64,000 nucleotides of DNA from Rhyacophila brunnea (GCA_022495005.1 JAGYXB010000437.1:124001-188000), one strand, 5' to 3'. Shown: positions 12,199 through 26,700, counted from the stretch's first letter. Notes: generated by a model not told the origin, from the letters alone. Numbers and translations are program-made.

Positions 12199-12488
12199 AG
12201 AGCCGTTTCACACGGGACACCTGTGTCAACCCACCGGTGTATCGAGCGGCTGTATTTACACGTAACTGAATGGGCGCGTTCAGACGGAGACACATGAGTG
12301 TCGCGTTCGTTTATTTGTAAATGTGGCATCTCGACACACCGGTGGCTGGACACAGGTGTCCCGTGTAATATAAATAAACGCTACAATCGTGTGTCCCCGT
12401 CTGAACGCGCCCATTCAGTTACAATGTGTAAATGCGAAATCTCGTCACACCGGTGGCGCTACACAGGTGTACCGTGTGAAACGGGTCT
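12199..12488. mobile_element. MITE with CCGTTTCACACGG terminal inverted repeats
   Basis: The ends CCGTTTCACACGG and CCGTGTGAAACGG extend to about 40 bases of inverted repeat including ACACCTGTGT and CACCGGTG. A second inverted pair (GGGCGCGTTCAGACGG with its complement) lies inside. A third, internal copy of the terminal sequence sits at about 12336-12366, which suggests one unit nested in another. No clear target duplication is visible. Confidence 0.65.
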
Positions 12489-13737
12489 TACTTTCATTGC
12501 TTTGCTTGAGAAGTGTTATATTCTTCACTTCAATTCAACTAAAATTGAACTAGGGGTTCATTCTGAAATTTTTGTTTCAATGAAGTATCGCATGATAATT
12601 CTATCATTTTTTTTCCTGGCACTATAGTAACATAAGAAAACTCAAAGTTCACAGTGGAAATAAAATATATTTTCAATAATTATTTTACAATAATATGTCA
12701 ATATAAGTATTATTATTATACAAATAAATTTAATATGAAGTTTTCGGGTTTTCTTTGGCGATCGGTACCCACATAGTAACAGGTGTCCTACGTCGAGTGA
12801 TGATTGAGTTGTGCTATGATGTGCGTGCTAGGTGGTATGTACGGAATTAAATATCTATAATATACAATATAATAGACACTTTTACAAAAACTACCTACTG
12901 ATGACTGATGAGACACCTTAGCCACTTTATGAATGTAATATTAAACTTAATCTACGACTCGATGGCGAAATCACATTTATTTTTAAAAATAATATTATTT
13001 TAGGGTTTGTATTTTTTGATGCGCTCAATAGTATCCATGATTGATTGTATTGGCGAACCAATGGCTTGCGTGCCACTTGTAGCACGCGAAAGATCATAAA
13101 TCACTTGTATATTATATAAGTATGTATTTACTATACAGAGAGCTTCACAATTGACGAATTTTGAAAAAAATAAACCATATTCTTATATACATAGGAATAT
13201 GAACAAAAATCGATTTTCAATGGTTTTTTCACCAATTGGTGTTATTTCAAGATGGTGATTGATATATTATTGTATTTTTGCACAAGAATAAGCATCGAAT
13301 TTCAATTTACACTTTTTATGTATTATTTCTGACCGGGTTTATGAAAGAATACACTGATGATGAAATATCTTCTTATTTTAAGGATAAACGGTAAACAAAA
13401 CAAAGGACGACGCCTCATAACATGAACAAGCATTTATGTTACATAAATACACCAATCTAATAAATATAATGCTGTTCCTGTTTCTCTTATAATTTATATT
13501 GTCATGCCACCCATTATTACAAATAATATCTGTTTGTATTTTAATACGTAAGCATAAAAGGTTCAATATCGATGTTCTATTACCTATATTATTTTAATCT
13601 CCTCGTAAAAACTATTGAATAATCCCATTACAAATCTATTTTAAATATGTACACATGATTATTTTAAAAGTTTGTTTTTTTTAAGTTTTTTTAAAGCCTA
13701 ATTACACCAGCAGACCCAACCAGATTTAACAATCGTC

Positions 13738-13995
13738 CAGGGCTCGAAATGGACCGGAGCGCACCGGAGCGCCGTTCCTGTTCGTGAAATCGGTAAAATT
13801 ATCGCTCCGTCTCGTGGAAAAAATAATTTGACCGTCTGAGCTAGATAGGCCATATAATAGAAAATCTAACACACTTATTTGTATGAAATACACATCAAAT
13901 TTGATAACTATGTCTTCTTACTATGATATCTATGTATTGTTCTTCAGAAAACTGTCGAGCGCTCCGGTTCGTAAACTTTTCCATTTCGAGCGCTG
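13738..13995. mobile_element. Non-autonomous hAT-like MITE, family 1 copy 2
   Basis: The element runs from CAGGGCTCGAAAT to ATTTCGAGCGCTG and is flanked by a perfect 8-bp target duplication CAATCGTC (13730-13737 and 13996-14003). It contains the same ATCGCTCCGTCTCGTGG and GCGCTCCGGTTCGTAAA blocks as the copies at 0.8 and 18.2 kb. It is the best-preserved member and defines the family ends. Confidence 0.88.
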
Positions 13996-14644
13996 CAATC
14001 GTCGTGAGCAATAGTCGATTTTATATATCAATTACAGGAAACGATTCAGCTACCGACTCAATCGTGTTGACGCTTGATTTGATTGGTTAATAATATACGC
14101 CCAATTGCTAGAGTGTTAACAATTATAAGTAATGCAAAATATGAATTTTAGGCAAGTCACGACTTGCTGATTGTATTTACTAGGATATTATTATTGTCTG
14201 TTAAAGTGATGAATAACGTCAGGTAGCTTTCATTATGTAAACGTCAAATTTATGTTGTTGTGTCGTACTTTCCCGGTAATCTTCGGGTGAATCGTGCCTA
14301 AAAATAGAAATTGTTCCAATTCGTTCAGGGAACGACTCAATAGATTTTCTTACGATCAGGGGCTATCGTGGCAGACGGTCGGGCGGAGAATCTGCCAATG
14401 TAATTTGAGCTTTAGGACGTTGAATTTTATTTCTATAATATAGCATTAGCGTTTCTCGTCGACTCTGTCTTCTACAGTTCCTACTAGGGAAGAGTGCGCA
14501 GACAAGCAAGGAAAACGCGAAGGCCAGAATATGTTGTAATGGGCGGGGGCCGTTATGCATAGTTACAACTGTCAGAAATATCGATTAATTGTTTTTTCTT
14601 TAATCATATACATTTTGTCACCATTATTTGGCTTATTGTTATTA

Positions 14645-14650
14645 TTTATT
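14645..14650 (-). terminator. Polyadenylation signal AATAAA for P450 gene B
   Basis: AATAAA on the minus strand lies about 100 bases downstream of the gene B stop codon, a normal 3' UTR distance. Confidence 0.5.
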
Positions 14651-14747
14651 ATTACATTTTGAATATGTAGTCAGTGCTGATGACAACACTAGAGAGCGCT
14701 TTTAAATGTTTAAATTTTAAATACCTAATTTAAAAAAAACAGCCGAT

Positions 14748-17700
14748 CTAGCTATGAAGCCGTACTCTTGGTTCCACTGTTATTTGGTAGCCATGTACCG
14801 GTTTTATCAGGACTTCTGATTTAATATCCATTACTCTATGATCAACATCACAGTTAACTTTTAGCGATCTTAAAATAGTGCTTAGAATACTTTTCATTGA
14901 CATCATTGCGTACTGTCTCCCTGAAACAAAAAAAAAACATTAGGACTTTAGCTGTACCTATATAGGTATCACGTACCTTCTTCGAAACACCATTGATTTA
15001 ATTATACAACTATTTAGTGACCAATGTTAGCAGAATATAGTGACGATTTTCTTAGACCTTGATGACGCAATCAATTCGTGAAAAGGTTTAAAAAGGGACA
15101 TTGAAACAGTTCAAACCAGTCTTAGATACGATTATTAAATTATACAGAAATCTTAAATACTATTTTAATATGATCAGTCAGTGTATCGGGTCTATATGTC
15201 ACTATGAATAGATCAACGACATAAACACGAATTTACAATATTGAAATATAGCTAGAGTTCAGTTTTCAACCATATTAATATGTAGTCATAATAATATGAT
15301 TACGAAAACATGCATTTTGTATGTGTAGACACGGGAGTCTATGTGCAGGGTCGTTTAATGCGCCAGTCAGATGGTAGCGACTTGCCTACGCGGTATAGTT
15401 TGTGCAAAAAATAGGAACACTTTGTAATGGCTTTTCGGTTTGCACGAGCTACAGTTTTCCCGTCCATACACACGGGCTTCCTGTTACAAACCGGTACATA
15501 GTTTTTTATTCTTCAAATGCTGTATCAAGCCAATGGCTACAACTAATAGAAATTAAAAATGGTAAATAATTTTAAAAGGTAATTACTTGTATTATATATA
15601 CCTATCTCATTAGGTGGCTATTCAATAACTTCAAGAAAAATCTACGATAATAAAATTTTGTAATATTATAGGTAGGTAGGTATATAACGTGACTATAATT
15701 TCTATATATTTTATATAATATATTATAATGTTTTAACTTTAAGTATTAACCACTGTTCAAGAAATGACTTGTAAAATTATATTTTCATCTTATATTTTTA
15801 CCTATGCAATTTCTGCTCCCGGCACTAAACGGAATGTAGGCATACGGATGTCGCTTCGCACATTTTTCAGGCAAGAAATTGTCAGGATCAAACTCCTCAG
15901 CATTTTCTCCCCATATTTTTGGATTTCTGTGAATTCCATATACACCAATCACGCATCCACTTCCAGCTGGTAATGTGTATTTTTCTAAAACACGAGAATT
16001 AAAAATTATGAATCTTTCTTCTAAAAAATAAAGAAAATATCGAGAGGTTTTAGCTTATACATAAATATTTACTATAATAGGCAGTGATTTCCAATCCTTT
16101 TTACGTCAAGGTACACTTTTCCATAAAAATTCATGATACTGAAGAATATGCACTTATATAGGTACCTTGTGAATTTTATTTGTACAAATAACTATACCAA
16201 AAAGTTTGGACTATAGTTAGCATAAAACGTTTAATGTGTGGTTGAATCGGTAGCCCTATATTCTGAAGGGCTCCAAGGCCAAGATCATTGGCGAGCCCCC
16301 TACATATCGCTAAGGTTAATGGCAGTGTGACGCTCTATAGTAGCATTGTTAAAAAAATGTTTTTTTTAATACATTTACTTGAATAAAATTATGCAGAAAA
16401 ATATCGACACACGATTATCATTTTTTTTTTTTAAATATATTTTTAAATGTTTATATTGTTGAAGGAACAGGGCTTTTTTACTATTAGAGCAAATTTGTGA
16501 TGTGCGTTTATCTCACTTATCTGGTCGACCCGCCACGCTCCCCTTCTGAGTCCGGACCCCTAGGCTAAAGCCCTGTCAGCCTCCCTTTGTGTGGGATATT
16601 ATAATTCTATACATTACTATGTTGAAAAATTGTGACTCATGTTTATAATATTTCGATTATAATTTACGGATGAAATAATAATATGTATGTACCTACTCAC
16701 TGTTATTGAATTTTTTAGACCGATCAATCAAGATAATTATATGCAGCTATTACTGCAGTTACAGGATAGCCAGTGTTGCCAAATAAGGTTTATAGAATTA
16801 CAAATCTCAAAAACAGTGAATTTTGGTAATAAAAAGTTTCATAATAATTAACCGATCAAAAACTGTTTTTTCACATAATACGTTTCAGGCGACCTTTTTA
16901 CTTTACCTACGTACATATTTGTTAAAAAGTTTACGAAAATGTTACTTTTTATCTGAATCCTGCGGCATACTTCTCCCAATCATTCGCCACACCGCTTGGG
17001 AATCACTTGATGTACGGATGACGTAATTTTGAAAGAAGGTTTCAGTGAAAATTTTGTAGAATCTTTCTTGCCAATTTTAACATTTTAGTGGGCATATAGC
17101 ATTCTAAAAAGTCTCTAATTAAACCTTGTGGAATTAGTTTTGTTCTTTCCTTAAAAGAATTATTTATATCTTTTCCGAGATGACCCCTATGTCTACTACC
17201 GAAAGGTTATTTCCTGACATACAGTGAGTATCTGGACTAACTTCGTTAATTATCAGGCTATACTGTAATCGTCATCCAATAATATTATACTATGCCCTAT
17301 GTCACAAACCTTCCAACGTTTTCAGTTGTATTAGATTAAATAAATAGTAAATTCTATAATAATTGTGTTAATGGTAGGTACCTAGTTTAACTTCTTTCAC
17401 GATTTGTCTAACGACAATTGGTGCTACAGGGAAGAGGCGGAGAGTTTCTTTTATGACTCTTTCCGTATACTGCATCCTTGATAGATCTTCCTTTGCAACT
17501 ACTCGATCAGAATCACCATAATGTCATACAGTCTGAAATTAATATATAAAAAAATATGTGTCATTTGATATTAACTTCATACATAACCTTCCAAATTATA
17601 TATATGATTAGCTAAGAGTTTTGATTATATCCAGAGGACTTTATTTTTTTAAACTTTAAACTATATTTTATTGAATGAACAATCACAAATCTTATAAATG

Positions 17701-20700
17701 TTGCATTCGTTATATTTAGCTCTGTACCAAAGACATTGCACGGTGCCTAATCTCTTTGCTCTGCACCAATATTTTTTAATGATGTATGTTTTACATCTTC
17801 AACTTCGTTCTTCTTATCAACTTTTTATATAACGCCACTAGATGGTGATTCATAAGCTTTTCAATGTGATTTAATTGATAGTCAAATAAACATTAATATT
17901 CTGTACGTTAGCGCATTGAAAAAGTCGACTAGTTATTTTGACATTTGGTTACAATGTACATAATTATGAAATATTATATTCTGTTGTTTGGGATTATTAA
18001 TGCAAAATATTTTTTATTTCAGCTTACCCCTGACAAATACACATAATAGTACCTATTGATAACTTAGTAATAATAAAATTATTGGCTTAAGTAGGTACCT
18101 AATCCTATTTTAGCTTATTTTTATATACGTATTAATTACGCCCCATATATATTTAGCACAGGGGTCCAAATGAACCGTAGCGCCGTTCCGGTTCATGAAA
18201 TCCCCAAAATTATCGCTCAGTCTTGTGGAAAAAATATTTTGACCGTTTGAACCAGATATGACAAATTATAAAAAATCGAACACACTTATGTATATAAAAT
18301 ATACACATACTTAGATAACTATTTTAATATTTTTGGAAATTATCAAGCGCTCCGGTTCGTAAAATTTTCCATTTCGAGCGCTGGCTTAGCAATATTTTCT
18401 CAAAGATAGTCTTTGATTACTTACTCTTCGATGACCTTGTCTTGAATGTGTTGATGAGAGCCCAGCATTAGTAGAGTGAAACAGATAACATTGGCAGTGG
18501 TGTCATTCCCTGCAATCATCATGGTGTCGACTTCTTCTTGCATTTCTTTGTCTGTCCAGTGGCCACCTCCTTCTGACAGTTCGATTATCAAATCCAAGAA
18601 CGCCCTTCTCTTTTTTATCGGAAATTCCTCTGCAAAAAGTCATGATTGTACATAATTATGAAGATTTTCTTACGTTACGCGGTTAATAAATAAATTAGCA
18701 CAAACCAGTATCATCATCGTTTGAAACTGCTTTTGATTTGGCGTTGTTTTGTTTTTCATAGAATTGCTGTTTTTTCTCTAGAATAACCTGTAAAATAAAA
18801 TATAATTAATATTATGGGGATATACGGTTTCATTATTGAGATGCTAATGCATGTTATGTGATATTTTTTGAAGTATGATTTCATTTACAACTTCACTCAG
18901 CAACCAAAGGTATGCAGGGATTGCAATCTTAGATATAATTCCAAATAGGTACCGGTATTACGAGAGTATTATTTCATCAGTTCCGAAGTCCTGAGATTAC
19001 ATAAAAATAAATGAAATTTTGAGCATTTTTTAAATTATTGAGTATTTTATTAAATACAACTTACAAAATTATACTTCATACATTTACAGTATTTCCGCAA
19101 TAATTTATAGGATGTATTATTTTCGGCAATATTTGGAATTTCTCTTCTAATAACGAGTTGTAAGTTATTTAAAATTTTCTGTTTACCGAATTGGAAATTT
19201 TCCCTCCAGGATCAAATTAGAAATCATTTTTTACCCTTTCTGAGTCACCAAGATAATCCGAATATACGTAAAAAAATCAAAAAAAAATATAAATATTATT
19301 TAATATCACTACGAGGAACGTTAATAATTATCTCAGTACAAAATATTTGTTTTATTTTTTTTAAATAATCCCCTGATAGTTAAATGTACTTTTTATACTA
19401 CTCTTGTAACTATGTTAACCGGTTTGAAAAAATCAATTGTTTTAAAAACCCACCACCACTTAGACTTCCTTATTGCTCGAAAATCGCTGTCCTTGAATAT
19501 TCTTTTTCAAAACTCAGAACAGGAAATAATTTGAAAAAGACAAAACATTATTCAGCTACTGAAAGCCAAATCTTTGGATTGCAGCTTGCGTCTTTGTATA
19601 TTTGTACATATATTTACCAGTGAGTTGACGTAAATGATGTGAGCTTTCCTCGGCTTTGATAAGACTCCCAAAAATGGTCATTATATTAGCGTAATTCTCT
19701 TGTATTATTGATGGCTTGTGTGATATGAACTTCATGAGAAAAAGTTCTCCCCTATCCCAGATAGTTATATAAAAGATATTTGACATAACCTTACAAACAG
19801 ATTTTTCAGCCTTGAATATTTTAGGTGTGTGAGAAGTCTTTTGGTTCGATTGAATATGCGCCATTTTGACTGTGGATGTTTATAATAATACACTCATGTC
19901 CAATTTTCAGTGATTACATTCTGAGTATAAATATAATAATGAACTAACACCCTACCTATCTTGATTCATGGTTTTTTTCGATTACGTACCCCCGTGAAAG
20001 TTTATGGCATTTCTCTGATATTTTAGTACATTTTTAATTAAAACCCGTCAGCATTCTATTAATTACATAGATATTTAGTTGACAAAACGTATTTGAAAAA
20101 TGAGATTCAAATATTTTTAATCCTGGGATTATGGGATCAATAAATCCAGGGGATTCCAGGATTGTAATTCCTAGCGGTAATGTAGATTTTAATTACAAAT
20201 ATAAACAACCGTTTATCGTACTTTTTCGGTGAATTCCTGAAGAGTTTTAACGTGTCTTCGCTCTTGCCAGGCGTAAGGAGTCAATTGGAAAATCCAATCT
20301 GGCTGTAGCCAAATTTGGAACATTCTTTTGTATATTATTTGAAGAATACCTTTACCAGCTTGTATATATGGCGAATTCATATTTTCCTGAGCATTTACTT
20401 GTACTCCCATCGCAGTTTCTGAAAAAAATACATAATTAGCATTATACAAAACGATGTAATTAATACCAATACTGCAGGACTCATTATAAAGAGATCTACT
20501 CTCCACATAATTAAAATTAAACCAAATAACATTGTTATTTTTAATTTAAGCAATGGATGAATAATTATATCTGTTAAAACTTAAAATGAAAAAAAAACCT
20601 AATGTCGGTTTTATGATATTAAGATTTGGAAATTAAAACAATAAATAATTACTGAGTGAAAAACCCACCCAAGGATGTACGAAAAATATCTAAATTCTTG

Positions 20701-23700
20701 TTGATTATTAGGAACCTTATGCTAGTAGGTATTTATAATTTTGGAATGTGCCTCGTGTAAAATAACTACCTACAGTCCCCCCTCTGTAATGTTACCATCA
20801 CCATTTTTTACCACTACACTTAACGAACCACCACATGACACACTTTACGCGTATAATTTAATTATTAATCAACGTAATTCGAATGACAGCAACGCTATTT
20901 CCATTTGTTTTGTTCATGTGTCATTGAATTCAGAATATTGTTTTTAAAATTTAGAACTACACAAAATAACCGTGCGAATTTCAGGTTAATTTTTTTGAAA
21001 TATGTAAAATAATAATAATAAAAGATTATACGACGAGGTATATGTTATGTATTATTAGTTACCGCATATAATGTCAAGAGTGCAAGGACTCAAGTAATCA
21101 AAAGCATTGAATTTTGGTTTGCCAATTTCTTTGGACATCTTCTGTACTAAAATTGCACTCTGTTCGACAAATATTTCGAAAAATCCATCCAATATCTTTT
21201 GGTTGAATGTTGGATTCAGCATTTTGCGGTGGCGTTTCCAGATCGGCACTGAAAATAAGTCAAAAGAAGTTTTTATTTTATTATATTTAGCATTTTAATT
21301 TAAATACATTAGGTACATATTACGAAAAATCACAACTCCGACGTGTGTGCGAAGCCTGCCGAGTCCTACGTTTTTTTCCTGATAGGTATGTTTCTACGAT
21401 TCTATACCGCGCGGCTTAAGGTGAAGCCTTTACTAAGCCCTTTTTAAAGAGGCACCTAGCGGAAAAATACGAAGCTTGCAATTTGAGACATTTTTTTTGA
21501 TAATTTACAATTTCAACTGTATTGATTAATAAATATTGTTATGTTTAAAACAAAACATAACCAACTTTACTCCTAGGGCAACACCATTCCTTATCGATGG
21601 TCGACTTTGACGAGCGTTCGGCCTAAATAACTTAGAGGCCGCTGTTTAATATCCGGCGCCAAGAACGGATGTCTCGTGGTATGACACACAGTGTTGCCAA
21701 CCGTACTATAATTATAGTATTTTTACAATAATTTTGGTCCGCGTACTATTTACGATATAAAACAGGTATAGTACGCCCAAAATACTATAATTACGAATAT
21801 CGGAAAAAATATGTAAAATGTAATAAAATTTCAATATTTTCGTTCGATAATTTGGTGCAATGTACTATAATTTCGCAATATAAGAAGATTTGGAGAGCTT
21901 GGGGAAAAAAACGTAAGAAAATCCTTGACTTGACTTTGGTTGAAAATGAAATTTCTTGAATAATTCATCGGTAAGCATTTTTAATAAGAAGTCGTACCAA
22001 AATAAAAAGGGGTCTCGGAGTTTCTCAAATTCTCCGTTATATTTTTCCTGAGAAACAAAAAACCTATACATTTTTAACAAATGACAACGCGTATTATATT
22101 TTTTCCCCAAATACTATAATTTTGGAGGCTCTGTACTATAAATCCACGTTGAAAAGATGGCAACACTGATGACACAGGGATTTTTGAATTTGTCTGCGTC
22201 CGATACAGTTGTGCTTCAGTGAGGTCTCCCGATATAATCATGGAGTGACCTAACTGGCGTCCGACGGCTACGCCATGCCGAGAAGCCTCTGTTTTCGTTC
22301 CACTATTGGTATTTTAACTTATTATTTGATCCACTAATCTAGATTATTTTTCTTTAATTTAGCCGCGTGTATTAGTAAAATCTAGTTTAGTCATTTTATC
22401 TTAGTTCCGAGCTAGCCTATTATCTATTCTTATGTGTATTGTAAATTCTTTTTTGTCATAATATAGTTTACTGTCAAAGTAGCAACCGTTCTTTCATTTT
22501 TCTACTGTTTCTACAGGGAATGGGACGATTTGGCACCGCAAACTGGCCTCCGCCGATTGGTCTCCGGTAATTGGCCGCCGGTACAATCGGACGCCGGCCA
22601 AATTGGACGCCGACCCATTTCGACGCCGACCCAATTGGACTCCGGGAGGATTGGACGCCGCACAGTTGAATTAAATGCGCAAAGGAATAGACGTACGTTA
22701 TGATTTGTTGGTGTAAATAAGCAAGTCAGTTTAATATGCTTCTATCTTCTCAGTAGTTGTACCTTATACATTTCGCGCTTGATACATTTTTAATATAGAT
22801 TGAGAATAATTATTATGCCTTATGATGTTTATCAAAAGAAAATAATTCTTCCCTCGCTTAAACTTAAAGATGTGCATAATCAATTAATTTATAGTCTATA
22901 CATGGGTACTTATTTATATTTACAACAAATATTAAAAATAATGTTAGATGTTAGAATGAAAATATCATTATATTTCAGCGTTTTATCGACTTAATATTAT
23001 AATAAAGCTTAAACATGTATATTATTATGCATAAATGCGTATTTTAAGATAGTATGAAATTACAAACAAAAGATTAGGTAAGTTATCTGCTAAGTATAAA
23101 TGTTTCAGTAGTTTGATTGATAAACTACTTAAGTACTGGGTACCGGACGAAATCCCAAAAGCCGAAATCCCGAAGACGAAATCCTGAATGCTGAAGTCCC
23201 GAATGGCCGAAATCCCAAAAGCCTAAATCCCGAAAGCCGAAATCCCGAAAAATAAAAAAAATACAAACATCAATAATTGCGCAATTTTCGCAAGAGACAC
23301 AAACACCCATTTTTTGTGGAAATATAAAAAAAATGTTAAATACAAACATCAATAATTGCGCAATCGTGAATTGCGCAATCGTGAATTGCGCAATTTTTGC
23401 AAGAGACTAAATCCATTCGTTTTACAAAATGGTCTCTCCTGAAAAAAAAATTGCCCAATCGGAAAAACCCATTTTCTGCATTAATGTTTGTATTTTACAT
23501 TTTTTTATATTTCCACAAAAAATGGGTTTTTGTCTCTCTTTATTCTCTAAATTGCGCAATTATTGATGTTTGTATTTTTTTATTTTTCGGGATTTCGGCC
23601 ATTCGTGATTTCAGCATTCGGGATTTCGGCCTTCGGGATTTCGTCCGGCACCCAGTACCTAAGTAGTTTATCAATCAAACTACTGAAACATTTATACTTA

Positions 23701-26700
23701 GCAGATAACTTACCTAATATTTTGTTTGTAATTTCATACTATCTTAAAATACGCATTTATGCATAATAATATACATTTTTAAGCTTTATTATAATATTAA
23801 GTCGATAAAACGCTGACATATAATATTATTTTCATTCTAACATCTAACATTATTTTTAATATTTGTTGTAAATATAAATAAGTACCCATGTATAGACTAT
23901 AAATTAATTGATTATGCACATTTTTAAGTTTTAGCGAGGGAAGAATTATTTTCTTTTAATAAACATCATAAGACATAATAATTATTCTCAATCTATATTA
24001 AAAATGTGTCAAGCGCGAAATGTATAAGGCACAATACTGAGAAGATAGAAGCATATTAAACTGACTTGCTTATTTACTCCAACAAATCGTAACGTACGTC
24101 TATTCCTTTGCGCATTTAATTCAACTGTGCGGCGTACAATCCTCCTGGAGGCCAATTGGGTAGGCGTCGAATTGGGTCGGCGTCCAATTGGGCCGGCGGC
24201 CGATTGTACCGGCGGCCAATTACCGGAGGCCAATCGGCGGAGGCCAGTTCGCGGTGCCAAATCATCCTAGACCCCGTTCGGAGCAACAGAAATAGTTCAC
24301 AAAAGTGTGGCAATGGCCAACAATTCCATTCTACGTTCAAAATCAAAGGCCAAATATACCGCAATGTAGGCTCATTGCTGCCAATGCCAAACGAACCACA
24401 TAAATTTTTACAAATCTACTTCATGGGCGGTGAGGACATCAATAGTGTGGATGCACGTTGCGGCTACAATAACCTCAATTTGCCTAATGCCAAGCGCATC
24501 GTCGGCGAACTTGACGCCCTATTGAATGAGCACAATGAATTATTGAAATTCTTCAAAGCACACATGCACGAATTGCAAAGTGATAATCACGCTATTGTCA
24601 TCAATCCTGATAAAACAACAGCTGGAGAGCACGTGCGTCGATTCAATGCGCCTGTTGTTAACGACATTGCTGGAATCATGGTTGGCGACCGCACATCGAC
24701 GCGAGAAATCGTGATTCGAAGAAGAAACAATAATCTTGAGTTCATCGCTGACACACGCCGTTCATACGACGCTCTCCAATATCCGCTAATTTTATGGAAG
24801 GGACAAGACGGATATTGCATAAACATTAAACAACGAGATCCTATCACAGGTAATTCATTCATTATGAACATCATTACTCATTTTGAATTGAGAAAATGAA
24901 TGGTTGGTGTTTTTTGTTTTTATCGGCGGCCATCGTCTACAGCGCTCCATTCCTCTTTCTGACATAGATCCCATCCCCATACACTTACGATACATTCGTT
25001 ATTTTTTATTTAACAACCAAAATATTCACTAGAAATAATTTATATGGCAGAACAACGTTTGCCGGGTCAGCTAGTAACATATATTTTTATGGTCATATTT
25101 ATTATTAAAATTTAGTTTATTAAGTTTTCAATTTTTATTCGGAGAGATTTTTGACGAATTCATAGTTTTATTATTTTTATATTAATTTTAAAAAACATCG
25201 ATTTTTATAAAAAATATAAATGTGTATAACTTGAAATTATTTTTATTTATATCAAATATTATTTAGGTATGGTCACAATATTGAAGCTCGATTTGATATA
25301 AATAAAAAGAATTTCATAATAAAAGAAAGCAATGAAAAGGATTTCTAGTTTTACACATTTATATTTTTATAAAAATCTATGTTTTTTTAAATAAATACAA
25401 AAAAAATTAAAACGATGAATTAGTCAAAAATCTATACGGTAAAAAATTGAAAACTGAATAAACTAAATTTTAACAATAAATATGACCATACAATATAATG
25501 TAATAATAACGCAACTCGTGACATAAATATGTAACAAATTCACATATTTTTTACAATTGTAATTGTATACGTTAATTAATACAGTTGAAATTGTAAATTA
25601 TCAAAAAAATGTCTCAAATTCCAAGCTTCGTATTTTTCCGCTAGGTGCCTCTGCTGGTATAAGGATCCCCTTAATATGATCTTATTAGGATCGAATATGG
25701 TCGGAAAAAATGTTTCTAAGATTATCCGAGTTTTGTTTTTTATATAAATTAAATATTTTATTACTTGATTAGAAATTTAGTCCAGTCAACATTTGATCAA
25801 CTGTCATATATTTATATATATTTAACAATCGTCAACTGCCACACGAACTGTAAACGAATATGTACAGAAAATAATTATAATACATGAAAAATAAATATCT
25901 TACAGTCTCCGGAGACAAGTCCGTCTCCAATCCACGGCTTGAAGAATCGGTATACACTGTCCTTATGTAATTCCGTATTCAGAACTTTTTCCACGTCTGC
26001 TGGTTTCGTCAAGGCTATAAATATTTTTTTAATATAGGTATGTATAATATTATATTTTAAGTTAATTCATTTCAATCTTTCTTTCAAAGATGCGTATGCC
26101 GCGTAGAAATAAAATAAATAATCAAAAATATATAAAACTAAAGAGTTAGTTTGAATATAGTTAGTTTGAAGATATATATATATATATATATAATAAGATA
26201 AAATAAAATATACCTATCAGACACAAAAGTGAGCTAAAATTATTTTTCCATAACAAAAATATGTTTAATTTACCTGTGTAGAGAAGAGGTCCAAGCCATA
26301 TCTTTACAACTCCTTCTCGACGCATACTCAATGCGATAAGTCTTTTAAGATTATTGGTAATATCTAAAAATAGAAATAGATAATCTGACATTATTACTTA
26401 AATTAATAAAGATTATTAATAAAGACTTTTCTCTAGTTTGTCGAAAATATAAAAAAAACACTGCTAAACATGCGACCAGAGTTCGGGTACTTTTGCCACG
26501 TTTTCCATGTACCCTTTAAATTAATGGGACATTTTACATTGCCATAGGTTCGCCATCGCTGTATCAGTGCTTTTTTAGGATACTAGCACTAATATTATCT
26601 TGATCTCGATCTCTCGCTTAGATGTATTTTTTTTTACTAATATTTTTGTATTTGATTTATTACGCAAACTTATGTATTGAATACCTATTGAATAAATAAT

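Noticed and set aside
12298..12627. 109-codon plus-strand frame
   Set aside because: It mostly translates the inverted repeats of a MITE and shows no protein-family motif.
14363..14560. 65-codon minus-strand frame with a hydrophobic start, just downstream of gene B
   Set aside because: It lies beyond gene B's polyadenylation signal and shows no homology or splice support, so it is probably chance.
19556..19864. 102-codon minus-strand frame in intron 5 of gene B
   Set aside because: It does not extend any P450 motif. Exons 5 and 6 join cleanly around it, as in gene C.
24009..24364. Arg/Pro-rich frames on the minus strand
   Set aside because: They follow the GGACGCC word arrays at the palindrome edge and the antisense of the Helitron remnant.
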